64,000 bases of DNA from Hypomyces perniciosus (taxonomy: Eukaryota > Ascomycota > Sordariomycetes > Hypocreales > Hypocreaceae), in the NCBI GenBank assembly GCA_008477525.1, contig SPDT01000010.1, positions 2,728,001-2,792,000 of the forward strand. The letters are read 5' to 3'. Shown piece after piece: positions 12,511 to 24,148 of the stretch (positions are counted from its first letter, which is position 1; each line of letters opens with the position of its first letter). The notes under the pieces are model-generated. The model was not told the origin of the DNA, searched no databases, and saw nothing but the letters and a program-made list of their open reading frames with translations. A program made the translations under genes and the position numbers.

Positions 12511-14446
12511 AACATTATTATTAATATTTACTATAAAGTTTTTTTTAATATTATAATAAAAACTTTTAAAAAGTAAGTTTAGTCCCCTTTAAATTTAATT
12601 ATTATAAAAGACTTTAATATATTATATTAAATATAGTAATTAGGCTAAGTTTTAAATATTATAGGCAATAAATTAGCTAAATAGGCAGATAAGTATAACT
12701 TAATCCCTACCTTTATAAATGCCCCTATAAAAGATTCCAGAAAATATATTAACTTTATTTTCTTTAATTGCCTTATATTAATAATTATTATAAAAGACCT
12801 AAATATAATCTTAAACTATTATATAATTACTATTATACTTTTAAGCTTTATTAGGCTAATAGCTAATATAGGAAAGAAATATATCCCTTTTAAATGTCTA
12901 TAAAAGTTTAGCTAGTTAATATATATATATATACCTAGCTCCTTTTAAAGGTAAATATAATTAATTTAACTAAAGGAGATTTAGATATAGTTATATAAGC
13001 ACTTTAAAGACTTTTCGCAAACTAGATATAATTAATAGGTAAAAAGAAATATTAAAATAAATAGAGCGCCTTTTAATAGGATAAAGACTGCTAGATAGCC
13101 TATTTAGCTTATATTACAGCGCCCTTTAAAATTAATAAATGGATTAAAGTAAGGAAAATATTATATAATATAATTGAATATAAAAAATATAATTACTGGG
13201 ATAAAATTATAGTTAAGGCTAATTTAAGTAAAAGTATTTAATAGGTAGTTAAATAGTATAAAGCTATAGATTAATTTTAACCCCCCCTTTTAATAAATAG
13301 TAATAAAAGTATTTTAAACTTTAAAAAGTAAGCGGCCTTTTTTAAAAAATGCCTATTACAGTAAAAGGGAGTTAAAAAAAGATATTAAAAACCTTTAAAA
13401 ACCTTAAATATTAAAAAACTTTGAAATATTATAAAATAAAACAGTTAATAAAAAAAGGCAAAAAGGGCTATAGTTAAAGTAAAGAATATTGCATTTAATA
13501 TAAATAATATATTAATTACCCTTTTATACTATATATAGCCTACTATTAAAGAGTTTATTATAAACCTTTTTAAAGCCTACTTTAAATTAAAATAGAACCC
13601 CCTCCCCTTTAAAAATATAAAAGTTACTATTATACTTAACTTTAATAAATTTAACTATATAACCTATAAAGCCTTTAAGTTTATTTTACTATTATTTTAT
13701 ATAAAAAAAGGCCTTAAAAGGCTATTTACTAAAAGGGTATTATTTTTAGTATTTAAATATAAAATCCTTTTAAAGCAATACTTTAAGGCTTTTTTAAAAA
13801 AAGCAGCTATAAACCTAATTATTTATTTAATTTATAATATTAAAGTTACTTTAAATAAAAAAAAGGTTATAATTTTATTTACTTCTAATATTTTTAAAGC
13901 TTTTAATATTATTATAAAAAATAAATTCAATTTATAGTTTAAATAATAAAAATAGCTTATTTAATTTATAAAATAAGTAAAGTCTATTATAAATAATAAA
14001 ACTGCTTTTATTTATAAAAGAGATAAGATTAACCTATTAAGCTTTACCTTTAAATATAAAGCTTTATAAAGATCTATTATTTCTTTTATTATATTAATAC
14101 TTTACTTTAACTTAATCCTTTAACTTAAAAACTAATAATTTTACTTTAAATATATTAATAATATTACTATATTTATTAGAGGCAGGTTTATTTAAAAAAT
14201 AATTACCTTTATATAATAAATGTTTAATAAAACGCTAAAGTAAAAAGCAAAAAATATAATATCTTTTAACTATATTAAAGTTAAATTACTATATTTTTAT
14301 TATATAAAAGGCTAAATATATAAAAAAGGTATTATAATAAAAAGAAAATAAATTTAATTTAAAAAGAATATTTAATAGTTAAAGGTTTATTTTAATTTAA
14401 AGTTTTCCTTTAAAAATATATAAAGATACTTACAGGTAAAGTATAT
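12511..14446 (+). mobile_element. Tad1-like LINE, upstream part of ORF2 (endonuclease and reverse transcriptase), RIP-degraded
   Basis: The plus strand reads as a decayed non-LTR ORF2. An endonuclease segment lies near 12,590-12,800: a 'KDFN' remnant of the GDFN-type motif, then a 'PTF' and a terminal 'INFIFFN' stretch. A reverse transcriptase segment lies near 13,580-14,130. It begins with a 'KPSKVIILNF' type start and ends with a remnant of the 'LPQGSPISPILF' block near 14,070-14,110. The frame is broken by many TAA/TAG stops from C-to-T change. The element stops at the LTR element at 14,447 and resumes at 21,147. Confidence 0.65.
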
Positions 14447-14618
14447 TGTTACAGCACTGACCGTGACGCGATATTGACGCCCTGTTACGTGAGCCCCGGT
14501 CACGTAACCAAGCCTTAACGTATTCCTAGCTATAGCTTTCTATAGAGCCTTAAGGCTTTCTTGCTCTCTATGGCACAATAACGATATTTGCCTTGACCTG
14601 CCTTTTTATACTGTAATA
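14447..14618 (+). repeat. 5' LTR of family B
   Basis: 172 bp, paired with 20,975-21,146. It keeps recognisable GC-rich words such as GAGCCCCGGTCACGT and differs from the 3' LTR mostly by transitions. Confidence 0.88.
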
Positions 14619-17600
14619 GTTTATACTATCCTTTAACTTAACTGCGCTATTGCAAGGTATATACTTAATTAATTATAAATTCCCCTTAAATCCCCTTTTA
14701 TTCCTAAACCTATAATAATGCCTTTATAGCCTAGCCTTTATCCTTTAAACCCTATATCTATAGGAAACCAATTATAAGCGAGATAAATATAAATGCCCTA
14801 AACCTTACCCTATAGCTTAACCTAGCCTAATAAACTATAGTTTTAGCTATAAAGTTTATGCCTTTCCCTTTTCTCTTTAAAACTTTATAAAAATCTAGTA
14901 TTAATAGCGATTATATATATTTAATAAATGTAATTATTAAAGATAATAACCTTTATTACTAATTCCGCCTTTTTAGTTAAATAATTAAAAAGGGCTTAAT
15001 TTAATGAAAAAAATAAAAATAAACTTTTAAATAAGAAATCTTAAAGTAAATAACTGAAAATTAAAACTTTAAAGTATAAATTTAAGTTTAAGTTAAAGCT
15101 TTAAATATAGCCTTACTATTAAGCCTTAAAAATAATAACCTATTTAGCCGCTATTAAACTAAAAACTTTAAGTAATTTAATAGTAAATAAAAAGATATTA
15201 TTAAATATTAGTAAAAATATATTAACTAGCGTTTTTAAATTAATATTACCTTTATAAGTAATTAATTAATCTTTTTAACTAAATTTAAAAAAATCTTATA
15301 TATTATAAGTCTTTAAAGGGAGATATATATTAACTATAATAAAAAAACTTTAATATTATTATTAAAAGTTTTAATAACTTTACTTAATAGTATTAAAAGA
15401 TTAATATAGTACTTTTTATTAATTTTAATAAATAATATAAAATAATTAACCTTTCCTAAAAGGCATTATAGTCTTTTAATAACCTATATATATTAAATAA
15501 GCCTTTTTAAAACTTTATAGTAGAGTTATTAATATTAAGCAGTAAATATAGTAAAACTGTTAAGTAAATAATAAAGGCTTTAAAATAAAGGTTTTTTAAA
15601 GCTTACTAATACTATAAAGATTCAAGTAATTAAGCCAGACAAATCTAACTTTACTAAATAGTATTAACTTTACTAGACTATCTATAATAGGCTTTAAAAG
15701 GGCGCCTACTATAATGCCTTCTGCGCTACTTAAATAGGCTAATATTAATAAAGCTATTAACAGCAGCAGTATTAACACTAATAGTAATATTACTAATGCC
15801 AGCAGAATAACTAAGCCGTTACCTTAGCGCTAGCCAATAACCTAATACAACTAAATACTATATATACCTTATTACCTTGCCTTTAAATCTTTTATAAGGA
15901 ATATATTACTAAAGGACTCTGCTTTTACTATAAAAAAGCAGGCTATAGCTTTAATAAATATAATAAAAAAAAGCAGTTTAATATATATTAAAGCAATCTA
16001 TACTAGATATAAAATTAAAACCGCTAAATTCAGCTATACTAGCTATACTTTAACCTAGTAGTACCTTAAAGCTAATAATAAAATAGCTTAATAAAGTATA
16101 ATAACTAAACTTTAATAGCGCGCTAATATTACCTATAATACCTAAATAACCTATAAATCTAGGCTTTAAATAATATACCTTCTCTAAATCTTAATAAAGA
16201 CAATAATAATAGCGCTGCCCTATTAACTTTTAGTCTACCCTAGTTTAGCTAAACTTACCTATTAAAAACTTAAACCTAACTTATAAACTAAAAAAAAAAA
16301 CCAACCTCTATTAAAAGTTATAAATAAAGGTTAACTGTAAATAAAACTATTATCCTAGAATAAATTTACTGCTATCTTTTTAATTAAAAACCCTTTAAAT
16401 TTAAATTAATAAATAGTAAATCCCTTTTACTATAAACTATATTATTTTTTATATATAATATTTATATTAATATAAAAGCTTTAATAAATAGCGGCTATAT
16501 ACCCTAGGCTTTTACTAGCTGCGCTTTTATTAAGCGATTTAATATTATTACCTAATAACTGCTATTTACTAGGAATCTCTTATTTACTAATAAAAATATA
16601 GTTAATAAAATTTTAAACTTTTTTATTATATTAACTATAATTAATTCTTATAAAAAACTCTGCCTCTTTTTTATTATAAATATCTTTAATAATATACCTA
16701 TAGTCCTTAGCTTCTTATAGCTAAAAAAATATAACCTTAATATTAACTAAGAAAAGTTAACTATTACTTTTAAATTTTATTACTATTATAACTACTATTT
16801 CTTAAAAAATATAGCCAGCCTTATATAAGTTTTAATAGCAGTTAAAATAAAAAATAACTTCGCTAAAGCTAATATAGGGAGTATATATTACCAGTCACTA
16901 ATAGTTAAAAATACTTTAAATAAAGCAAAGCTTAACTTAACTAAATAAAAAACTATACTATACCAGTAACTATTAATTAAAAATACCTTAAAAAAAATAA
17001 ACTATAACCTAATTAAAGAAGGGGCCCTTAAACTATATATTCTATAAACCTTAATATTAAACTATGATTATTATATAACCTATAAGTATAGTAGAACTAA
17101 TAATAAAGAAATACAGGCATAAATAATCCTAAATTAAATATATATAAAGCTACTGCCTGCCTTTATAATTTACAGTTAATAATAAAAAGGGAAACCTTTA
17201 TTAAAGCTATTACTATTACTTTTTAATATACTACTTTTATAAAACTAAACTAAACTTTAAAATTAAGAAATACGCTTAAATATAATAGATATATAAATAA
17301 TAGCAGCTATAAACTTTATTACTTTCTATTAATAATTATATATCTACGCAATAAAAGTAACCTAAAAGGAGATTAACTAAGCTATTAAAATTAAAAAACT
17401 AATATTTACTATTTTATTAAAGCTTTTAGATAAGTTTTTTTAATAAATATTTATAAAATAAAAAGATTATATTAAAGTAAAAATAATATTATTTAAAGAA
17501 ATATATAACTTTATTAATAAATACTACTCTTTAATATAATTAAAAAAGATTATAGCCGCCAATATCGAGAAATTTATAGTAGGGAAACCTGAGCTTAATA

Positions 17601-20600
17601 AGCTAGATATCTTAAAAAAACTGCTATCTTAACTATATAACTTATATAATGCCTTCCTACTAAAAACAGCAAATAAGTTTCCTTTATAATAGGCCTAGGA
17701 CTATAAAATTAAAATACTGCCAGGAAAAGACCTACTATATTAAAAGAATAGGCTATTTTACTTAATAAACTGCAGGTAATAAAAAAATAGTTAAATAATA
17801 ATTTAATAAAAGGATTTATCCGCAAATTGCAAGTATAATATACTACTCCCCTCCTTTTAGCCGCAAAACCAGGAGGCAGTATCTATATCTATTAAAATTA
17901 CTAAAAGTTAAATAATATTACTATTAAAAATCAATATTTATTGCCATTAATCCGGGAAACCCTTAACGCTTTAAGCTATATAAAGGTATATATAAAACTT
18001 AATATTATCGCTGCATTTAATAACCTTTATATTACTAAAAGGGATATATAGAAAACAGCGTTTATTATAAAGTTTAGCCTTTTTAAATCATTAATTATAC
18101 CTTTTAGCCTTTATAATACACCTATTATATTTTAATATTATATTAACTATACTCTTTATAACCTTCTTAACTATATTTATATAATATACTTTAATAATAT
18201 CTTTATATATATATTATACTAAAAAAAGCATTAAAAATATATATATAAAGTAACAGCCTGCTTTTAAAATACTAGCCTTTAGATTAATATTATTAAATGT
18301 AAGTTTAAGATAATAAAGATAAAATACTTTAGCCTAATTATTACTTTAAAGGGATTAGAAATAGATTTTAAAAAAGTTAAAGCTATATTAAACTAGCAAT
18401 TACTTAAAGCAGTAAAAGACCTATAAAAGTTCTTTAACTTTATAAATTTCTATTACTATTTTATCTAAAAATACTTTAAAATAATTATACTATTAAATAA
18501 ACTTTTAAAAAAGACTAATTATATATATAAAGAAAAGAATAGCAGGAAGCCTTTAATTTAATTAAATATACCTTTAAATTAGCTTTAATTTTAGCCTTCT
18601 TTAACTATAATAAATAAACAGTCTTTAAAATTAATGCCTTTAATTAAATATTAGGCAGTATCCTATTACAGTATAATAAAAAGGGTATTTTATACTTTAT
18701 TATATTCTTTTCTGTAAAGTATAATATTTAAGAATATAACTATAAGATTTATAATAAAGAACTCTTAGCTATTATTAAAGTAATAGAAGAGTAGTGCTTA
18801 AAATTATAAAGCTTATAAGAGTTTAATGTTATTATAGACTATAAAAACTTTAAATACTTTACTTTAATAAAAGCCTTAAACTAGCAGTAAATCTAATAGT
18901 CTAAATTCCTCTTTAACTTTAACTTTTATATTATCTATTAACCTGGCTTTAAGGCTATAAAGCTTAATGCCTTAAATAGAAAAGTAAAAGATAGGCCCGC
19001 GAAATTAAACCCCTTTAATAACTAAATTAAAAATAAGCAATATATTATCTTTCTGCAAAGTTCTTTCAGCCCTAAAGCTTAGGCAATACTTTAAAAAGAA
19101 GTCTTATTAAATATTAAACTATTTATAAAGGCCGCCTTTATAGCTATAATAATACTAGCAGAAGATAGACTAATTAATAACTTAATTGCAGTGGTATATA
19201 AATAAAATACTATAGCGAGAGAAATAATAACTGCGCTTTAAGACTTTAATATCCGCTAATAGTTAAAATAGCTTTATAGAGAACTCTAGATTATAATAAA
19301 TAACTGCCAAGTAATAAATAGCAGAATTTACTACTAAAAGCAGCTTTTTATTCCCCCTAATAATAAACTTTGAATATAAATCCTATTTAAAAACTATTTA
19401 AGCAGCCTAGCCAAATACCTAGGCAGGTTTAAAACTCTAGACTTTATTAGCTGGATATACTAATAGCTACAGATCTTAAAAGACACTAAAACATTTATAT
19501 AAGCCTGCAAACTATACATTAAAATAAAGGCCTTGCAATCTTTACTATACAGCTTCCTTTAACTATTACTAATCCTATTCCGCATATAGTTAAATATTTT
19601 TATTAATTATATTATACTACTGCCTAAATCCCATTAATATAATATTACTTATAAATATTTACTAATAATAGTTTACTGCTTTATAAAAATATATTATTTT
19701 ATATTTATTACTTTACTATTAATAAAAGAGCTAGCTAATATATTTATTAATAAGATTTACTGCCTTTATAGTGTACCCGATAATATTATATTAAACTGCA
19801 GTATATAATTTATATTAGAATTTTATAAATAACTTTTAAAGCAATTAACATTTATATTAAAACAGTTATTAGCCTTTTACTTTAAAACTAATAGCTAGAC
19901 TAAAAGGATTAATGTAAGTATAGAATAATACTTATAAGCTTTTATTAACTTTTATTAGGATAACTAGGCTTACTGGCTTTTATTAGCTGAATTTACTGTA
20001 AATAATATAATATTTAAAACCACTAATATATTACTATTTTTCATTAATTATAGTTTTAACCCTTGCTTAAAGATAAAGCCTTTACAGCCTTACCCGCTAA
20101 ACCTCTTTATAGCAAAGAAAAGAGAGTTTTTCCGCGCTAATACTATTGCCGAGCAATTTAAATATATTATTATATAGCTGAAAGCCTTTACTAAGGCCTT
20201 AGGAAAAAAATATAAAGAAAACATAAACGCGCAGAGAGAGGCATTACTAGTCTATACTATTAGGCAGGAAGTCTTTATCGATATACGAAATATAAAGACT
20301 AACTGGCCGATAAAGAAGCTAGACAATAAATAGGCAGGGCCCTATATAATAATAAAGGTATACCTATAAGCCTATACTGTCGGCCTACTAGAAGGCATAA
20401 AGATTTTCCTAGTCTTATATAACTCCTTCCTGTAACCTAAAACAGCTACCCTACTGCATTTTAAGTAAAAGATAATCAATAAAGCCAAGTTAAAGAATAT
20501 TTAAGGCAGAATACTAGAAAGAGAAAATAGTATAGATAAAGTATAAGAGAAATAGGAGTTTAAAGCGCTTTTAGATTATTATAATAATAATAGATTCTAT

Positions 20601-20974
20601 TACCTTATTAAATAGAAATACCACCCTACTATATAGTAACTAGCTAAAAACCTATAAGGCTAAAAGAGGGTAATATAAGACTTTTACAGGCGAAACCTAA
20701 AAAAGCCAGGCCTACTGTAATAGGCATTAAAAGGAATTATAAAAGAGGAAAAAGAGGAAATAGCTAGAAAGAAACCAATGCCCGCAAAGCGCCAACTAAA
20801 GATTATACTACGCCAAAGCCTATAACTAAACTATATATCACTAACACAAAAAACTATATAATTCGCCCCATTTACCTTTATATCAAAAGTATTAAAATAG
20901 ATTACCCGGAATTTCGATTTATATAAGTAATATAGCCATTCGCGGCCGAATAGCGTAATAAAAAGGGGGGGTAC

Positions 20975-21146
20975 TATTACAGCACCGACCATAATGCGAT
21001 ATTAACGCCCTGTCACGTGAGCCCCGGTCACGTGACCAAGCCCTAACGCGTTCCTAGCTATAGCTTTCCATAAAGCCTTAGGGCTTTCTCGCTCTCCACG
21101 GCACAATAACGATATTTGCCCTGACCTGCCTTTCTATACCGTGATA
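20975..21146 (+). repeat. 3' LTR of family B
   Basis: 172 bp, same length as the 5' LTR. It follows the polypurine tract and retains more C and G than the 5' copy, so the two LTRs decayed unevenly. Confidence 0.88.
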
Positions 21147-22620
21147 TATATAAAGTCTTTAATTTCTTTAAGTTATTTAATAAAATTTAAAAAGGTTTAC
21201 TTTTTAAAGTTATAGTATAAGCTATAAAGGCCTATATCTTCTTTATTACTTTATATAAAATAAAAGTATAATAGCTAAAATATAAATAATAATTATAAGT
21301 TAACTTTATTAAATAGGTAAATATAAAAGTATTTAGCCTAATAAATAAAATAAATAAATAAAGCCTTTAAAGCTATAGTAAAAGTAGTTTTTTTAATTTA
21401 GAAAACTATAAATATTCTTATTTTATATAAAGAGTTAAAGGTCCTTTTAGTTAATATTACTTTAATTTAAGTTTAATTTGAATATATAGCGAGATTTATA
21501 AGATTAAATTAAAATTATTTAATTAATTAATATATTAATAAGAAACTCTTTCTTTAACTACTATAAATTAAACTTTAATGTATTGCTACTTTAATTAATA
21601 AAACTATTAAACTTATACTTTTTACTAAAAAGTCTTTATATATTCTCTTTAATTTTAATTTAAAAAGTATAAGTAAATTAACTATAGGAAAAAGATATTT
21701 AAAAATAATTAAATTTTTCCCTTTTTATTTAATTTTAGCCTACTTTAATAGGTTTTAAATTAAAGGGAATATAGGCTAAAGAGCAGTTATTTACTATAAA
21801 GTAAAAGTAATTATAAATATTAGACGCTTTAATAATATAAAGGTTTATAATATAAAGGTATAGGCTGCTTTAAAGGCTATAAAGTTAATAGCTAAATATA
21901 TAAAAAAAGACTATATAATTTAAATAGCTTTCCTTTTTTTAAATAATTTATTAATTATTAATAGGCTATTTAATAAACCCTTTTCTTTTATATAAAAAGT
22001 ATATATATATTTCCAGAAATTAATATAAAATATTTTACTTTATAAAACTTTTATTTTATAGGTTTTAAAATATAAAGATATTATAAGTAATAAATAAATT
22101 AACTATTTAGCTAAATAAAGCGCAGCTTTTTTTACTATACTATAAAATTAAGCTATAATTATATATATTAAAAGATAGATTAAAAAAGAAGTTATAAAAG
22201 TAAATGAGTAAAATTAGTTTAGTAAAACCTTAAAAGGTTATAAATAATAAAGATTTAAGGCTTTAACTTTTTTATTAAAATTTAAACTTTTATACTTTAT
22301 CTTTTATAGGCTTTTAGCGGAAAGATTAAGATATAGGGACTTTTAGGAATACTATAAACGCTTTAAATATAATAAAGAGTTTATCTATAAATGCAGTAAA
22401 TTAAAGAGATAAAGCTATTTCGCAGAATATAGAATAATTAAGCTTTTCTTTTTAAATACCCCTTTAAAAGAAACCCCCCTCTTTTACCTATTTAAACTTA
22501 CAGGAAATAAAGCTTTCTAGAAATTAATAAAGGAAGTGGACCTTTATAGTTTTCCTTTAGCGGAAATAAATTAATACTATTTAAACTAACCTTTTTTTTC
22601 TTTTATAAATTGAAACTTAG
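21147..22620 (+). mobile_element. Tad1-like LINE, downstream part of ORF2, RIP-degraded
   Basis: Just after the LTR element the plus strand reads like the thumb of a LINE reverse transcriptase: a 'QAIKA..F...LYK' segment near 21,205-21,260, which resembles the 'RAVRACVEPILLYG' type block of Tad1 proteins. Near 22,340-22,600 it ends in a segment with a 'CSK..R..FAE.RI' pattern followed by a Leu/Pro-rich tail, as at the C-terminus of such proteins. It therefore continues the LINE seen at 12,511-14,446. The assignment rests on motif memory. Confidence 0.55.
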
Positions 22621-22689
22621 CGAATAGCGGCGCAAGCCGCTAGCTTTTAATATCCTATTACCTATAAGGGATTTATATAACTAGTTTAC

Positions 22690-23649
22690 TTAATGGACGT
22701 AAATAATAAAACAAACAAACAAACAAACTTTCCCCAGGATAATAGTTGTCTTGCCAAGTTCAGCAACTGTTGTCAGGAAATTCATTGTGCCGGTGGCAGA
22801 TTTGGCAGTTCCAAACACAATTCGAGAGTCATCACCTAGATGCATCGGCTGCTGCTTCTGGTTTTTGAATTTGGCCTCCAGCACATCTTGAAGCATTCGA
22901 TATGTGACTGGCTCAGTCGAAGCTTGCAACAAGCGTAGAGACTGAAGTAAGTGAAAAGTCAGGGCCCCATACGTTTTGCCATCTCCTGCAATCCATTCTG
23001 ACGCTTCCTCAAATGGTTGACAGGCTGCAATCAAATTGTAGCCTCGCAGCCGGTAAAACCAGCTCACAACAGGGACAGCATTCCGTGCAGACCGAGTGAC
23101 GGCTTCTTTAACTTCGTTCCCTTCCAATTCAATCGACCCAGAGACTCCTCTGCAGCGAACCTTTGTTTGAGAGCTAAAGCGAGATGCGCCACCAGAGTGA
23201 CAGCAGTCCAAGACAACACACACAGTTAATCCTTTATCAGCTACTCCGTCAAGAAGAGTGCCGAATTCGACATCTCGTGTGTCTTCATCCAAGGTGCACA
23301 GCACTTCATCGTATCTGATACCTTCTTTTAAATGGCCATATGCTGTCCGGATTCGATCACCATGGCCTGGATAATGAATGTAGATAAAATCGCCAGACTT
23401 TGCGCGGTTTTGTATCGTAATTATGGCCTTAGTCACGTTGTTTTTTGTCGGCTAATGGTGCTGCGACCTGGAGGAACCTTGGGCTGCAACTAGGATATTG
23501 ATATGGTCCGGTGGAATGCCCATGGACGACTCAAGCAGTATCTTTGTTTCTTCGACGTCGTTGACACAGCCCTGGAGGTTCCTTTTCTGACTCGACTCCG
23601 AGTAAAGGTCGATACCAATGAGCACTGCCCACCTTCCGTTGCTAGTCAT
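22690..23649 (-). pseudogene. Caspase-like (peptidase C14, metacaspase-type) gene, broken
   Basis: The frame starts at an ATG at 23,649 with 'GRWAVLIGIDLY', the usual first strand of the caspase fold. It then contains the His motif H-Y-P-G-H-G-D (catalytic His at about 23,362-23,364) and the Cys motif D-C-C-H-S-G (Cys at about 23,200-23,202), so both catalytic residues remain. A single in-frame TAG at 23,452-23,454 separates the first 65 residues from the rest; 'PTKNNVTKAI' just after it matches the family, so the stop replaces a sense codon. The end is also damaged: after 'ELGKTTIILG' the frame runs into a GTTT repeat at the edge of the AT-rich block, where relatives normally continue. HYSGHG is the usual His motif, so Pro is odd. 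It is divergent from the TPR-CHAT gene. Residual activity is unlikely unless the stop is an assembly error. Confidence 0.8.
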
Positions 23650-24148
23650 TACCAAGCAGGAGCTCCAAAATACAGCTTTGGGGTTTTAAGTCGTGTATAT
23701 CGGGCAAAGTACGCCCATATCAGCAGTTCAGCCCGTCAGTACCTGTCGGATAACGTCGGTCTAGTTGTTGCAATGATTGGAAATTGGGTATGCAATGGAG
23801 TCAGTGATCTTATGTGAGGTGAAACAGAACGCGCGTCGTTCCTTTTTCTATGATAAAAGGGCTGGGAAGGAAGCCAATAATGATGGGACAGTTAGGCAAC
23901 AGCAGCTGTCGTATGGATGATACGTTTATTTGCATATGGTTTTATGGGATATTTTGCGCTTTGTGTATTAACGGTTTCATACATCAGGAATTCTTCTATA
24001 AGCCTGAAGCTTGGCACGACGTTGGGCTGAGAAGCAGAAGTCAGGCTGACGAGAGGGGTAAGCCATCAAAGCTCAGTATTCTCATTATCCAGGATTGGCG
24101 ATCAAGCGCTACGTGCACATAACACCCAAAACAAAACCATTTGACGTG
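23650..24148. promoter_or_regulatory. Divergent intergenic region between the caspase-like and TPR-CHAT genes
   Basis: About 500 bp separate the two start codons, which point away from each other, so this interval must hold both promoters. I see no clear TATA box or known operator. Short plus-strand frames at 23,503-23,817 and 23,850-24,122 have no recognisable domain. The shared interval makes joint control of the two caspase-clan genes possible, which is inference. Confidence 0.4.

Larger units (their letters stand above)
14447..21146 (+). mobile_element. Complete 6.7-kb Ty3/gypsy chromovirus-like retrotransposon, RIP-degraded (family B)
   Basis: Two 172-bp LTRs (14,447-14,618 and 20,975-21,146) begin TGTTACAG or TATTACAG. 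A polypurine tract (AAAAAGGGGGGGTA, about 20,960-20,973) precedes the 3' LTR, so the element is plus strand. Domain order on the plus strand: a Gag zinc knuckle at 15,920-15,961 with Cys/His codons turned to Tyr; reverse transcriptase at about 17,800-18,220 with Y-F-N-N at 18,187-18,198; RNase H at about 18,610-18,860; integrase; a GPY-type stretch near 20,340-20,440; and a chromodomain-like end near 20,565-20,640. TATAT flanks both sides (14,442-14,446 and 21,147-21,151), though this word is low complexity. Confidence 0.85.

Noticed and set aside
15596..15778. 60-codon minus-strand open frame in the AT-rich block
   Set aside because: It is antisense to the Gag region of the family B element and has no domain; Leu/Ile-rich reading comes from the AT composition.
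23503..24122. Plus-strand frames of 104 and 90 codons between the caspase-like and TPR-CHAT genes
   Set aside because: The first is antisense to the caspase-like gene, the second has no domain and overlaps the TPR frame's upstream extension.
24095..24148. Upstream extension of the TPR frame
   Set aside because: It begins with TTG, not ATG; the first ATG is at 24,149.
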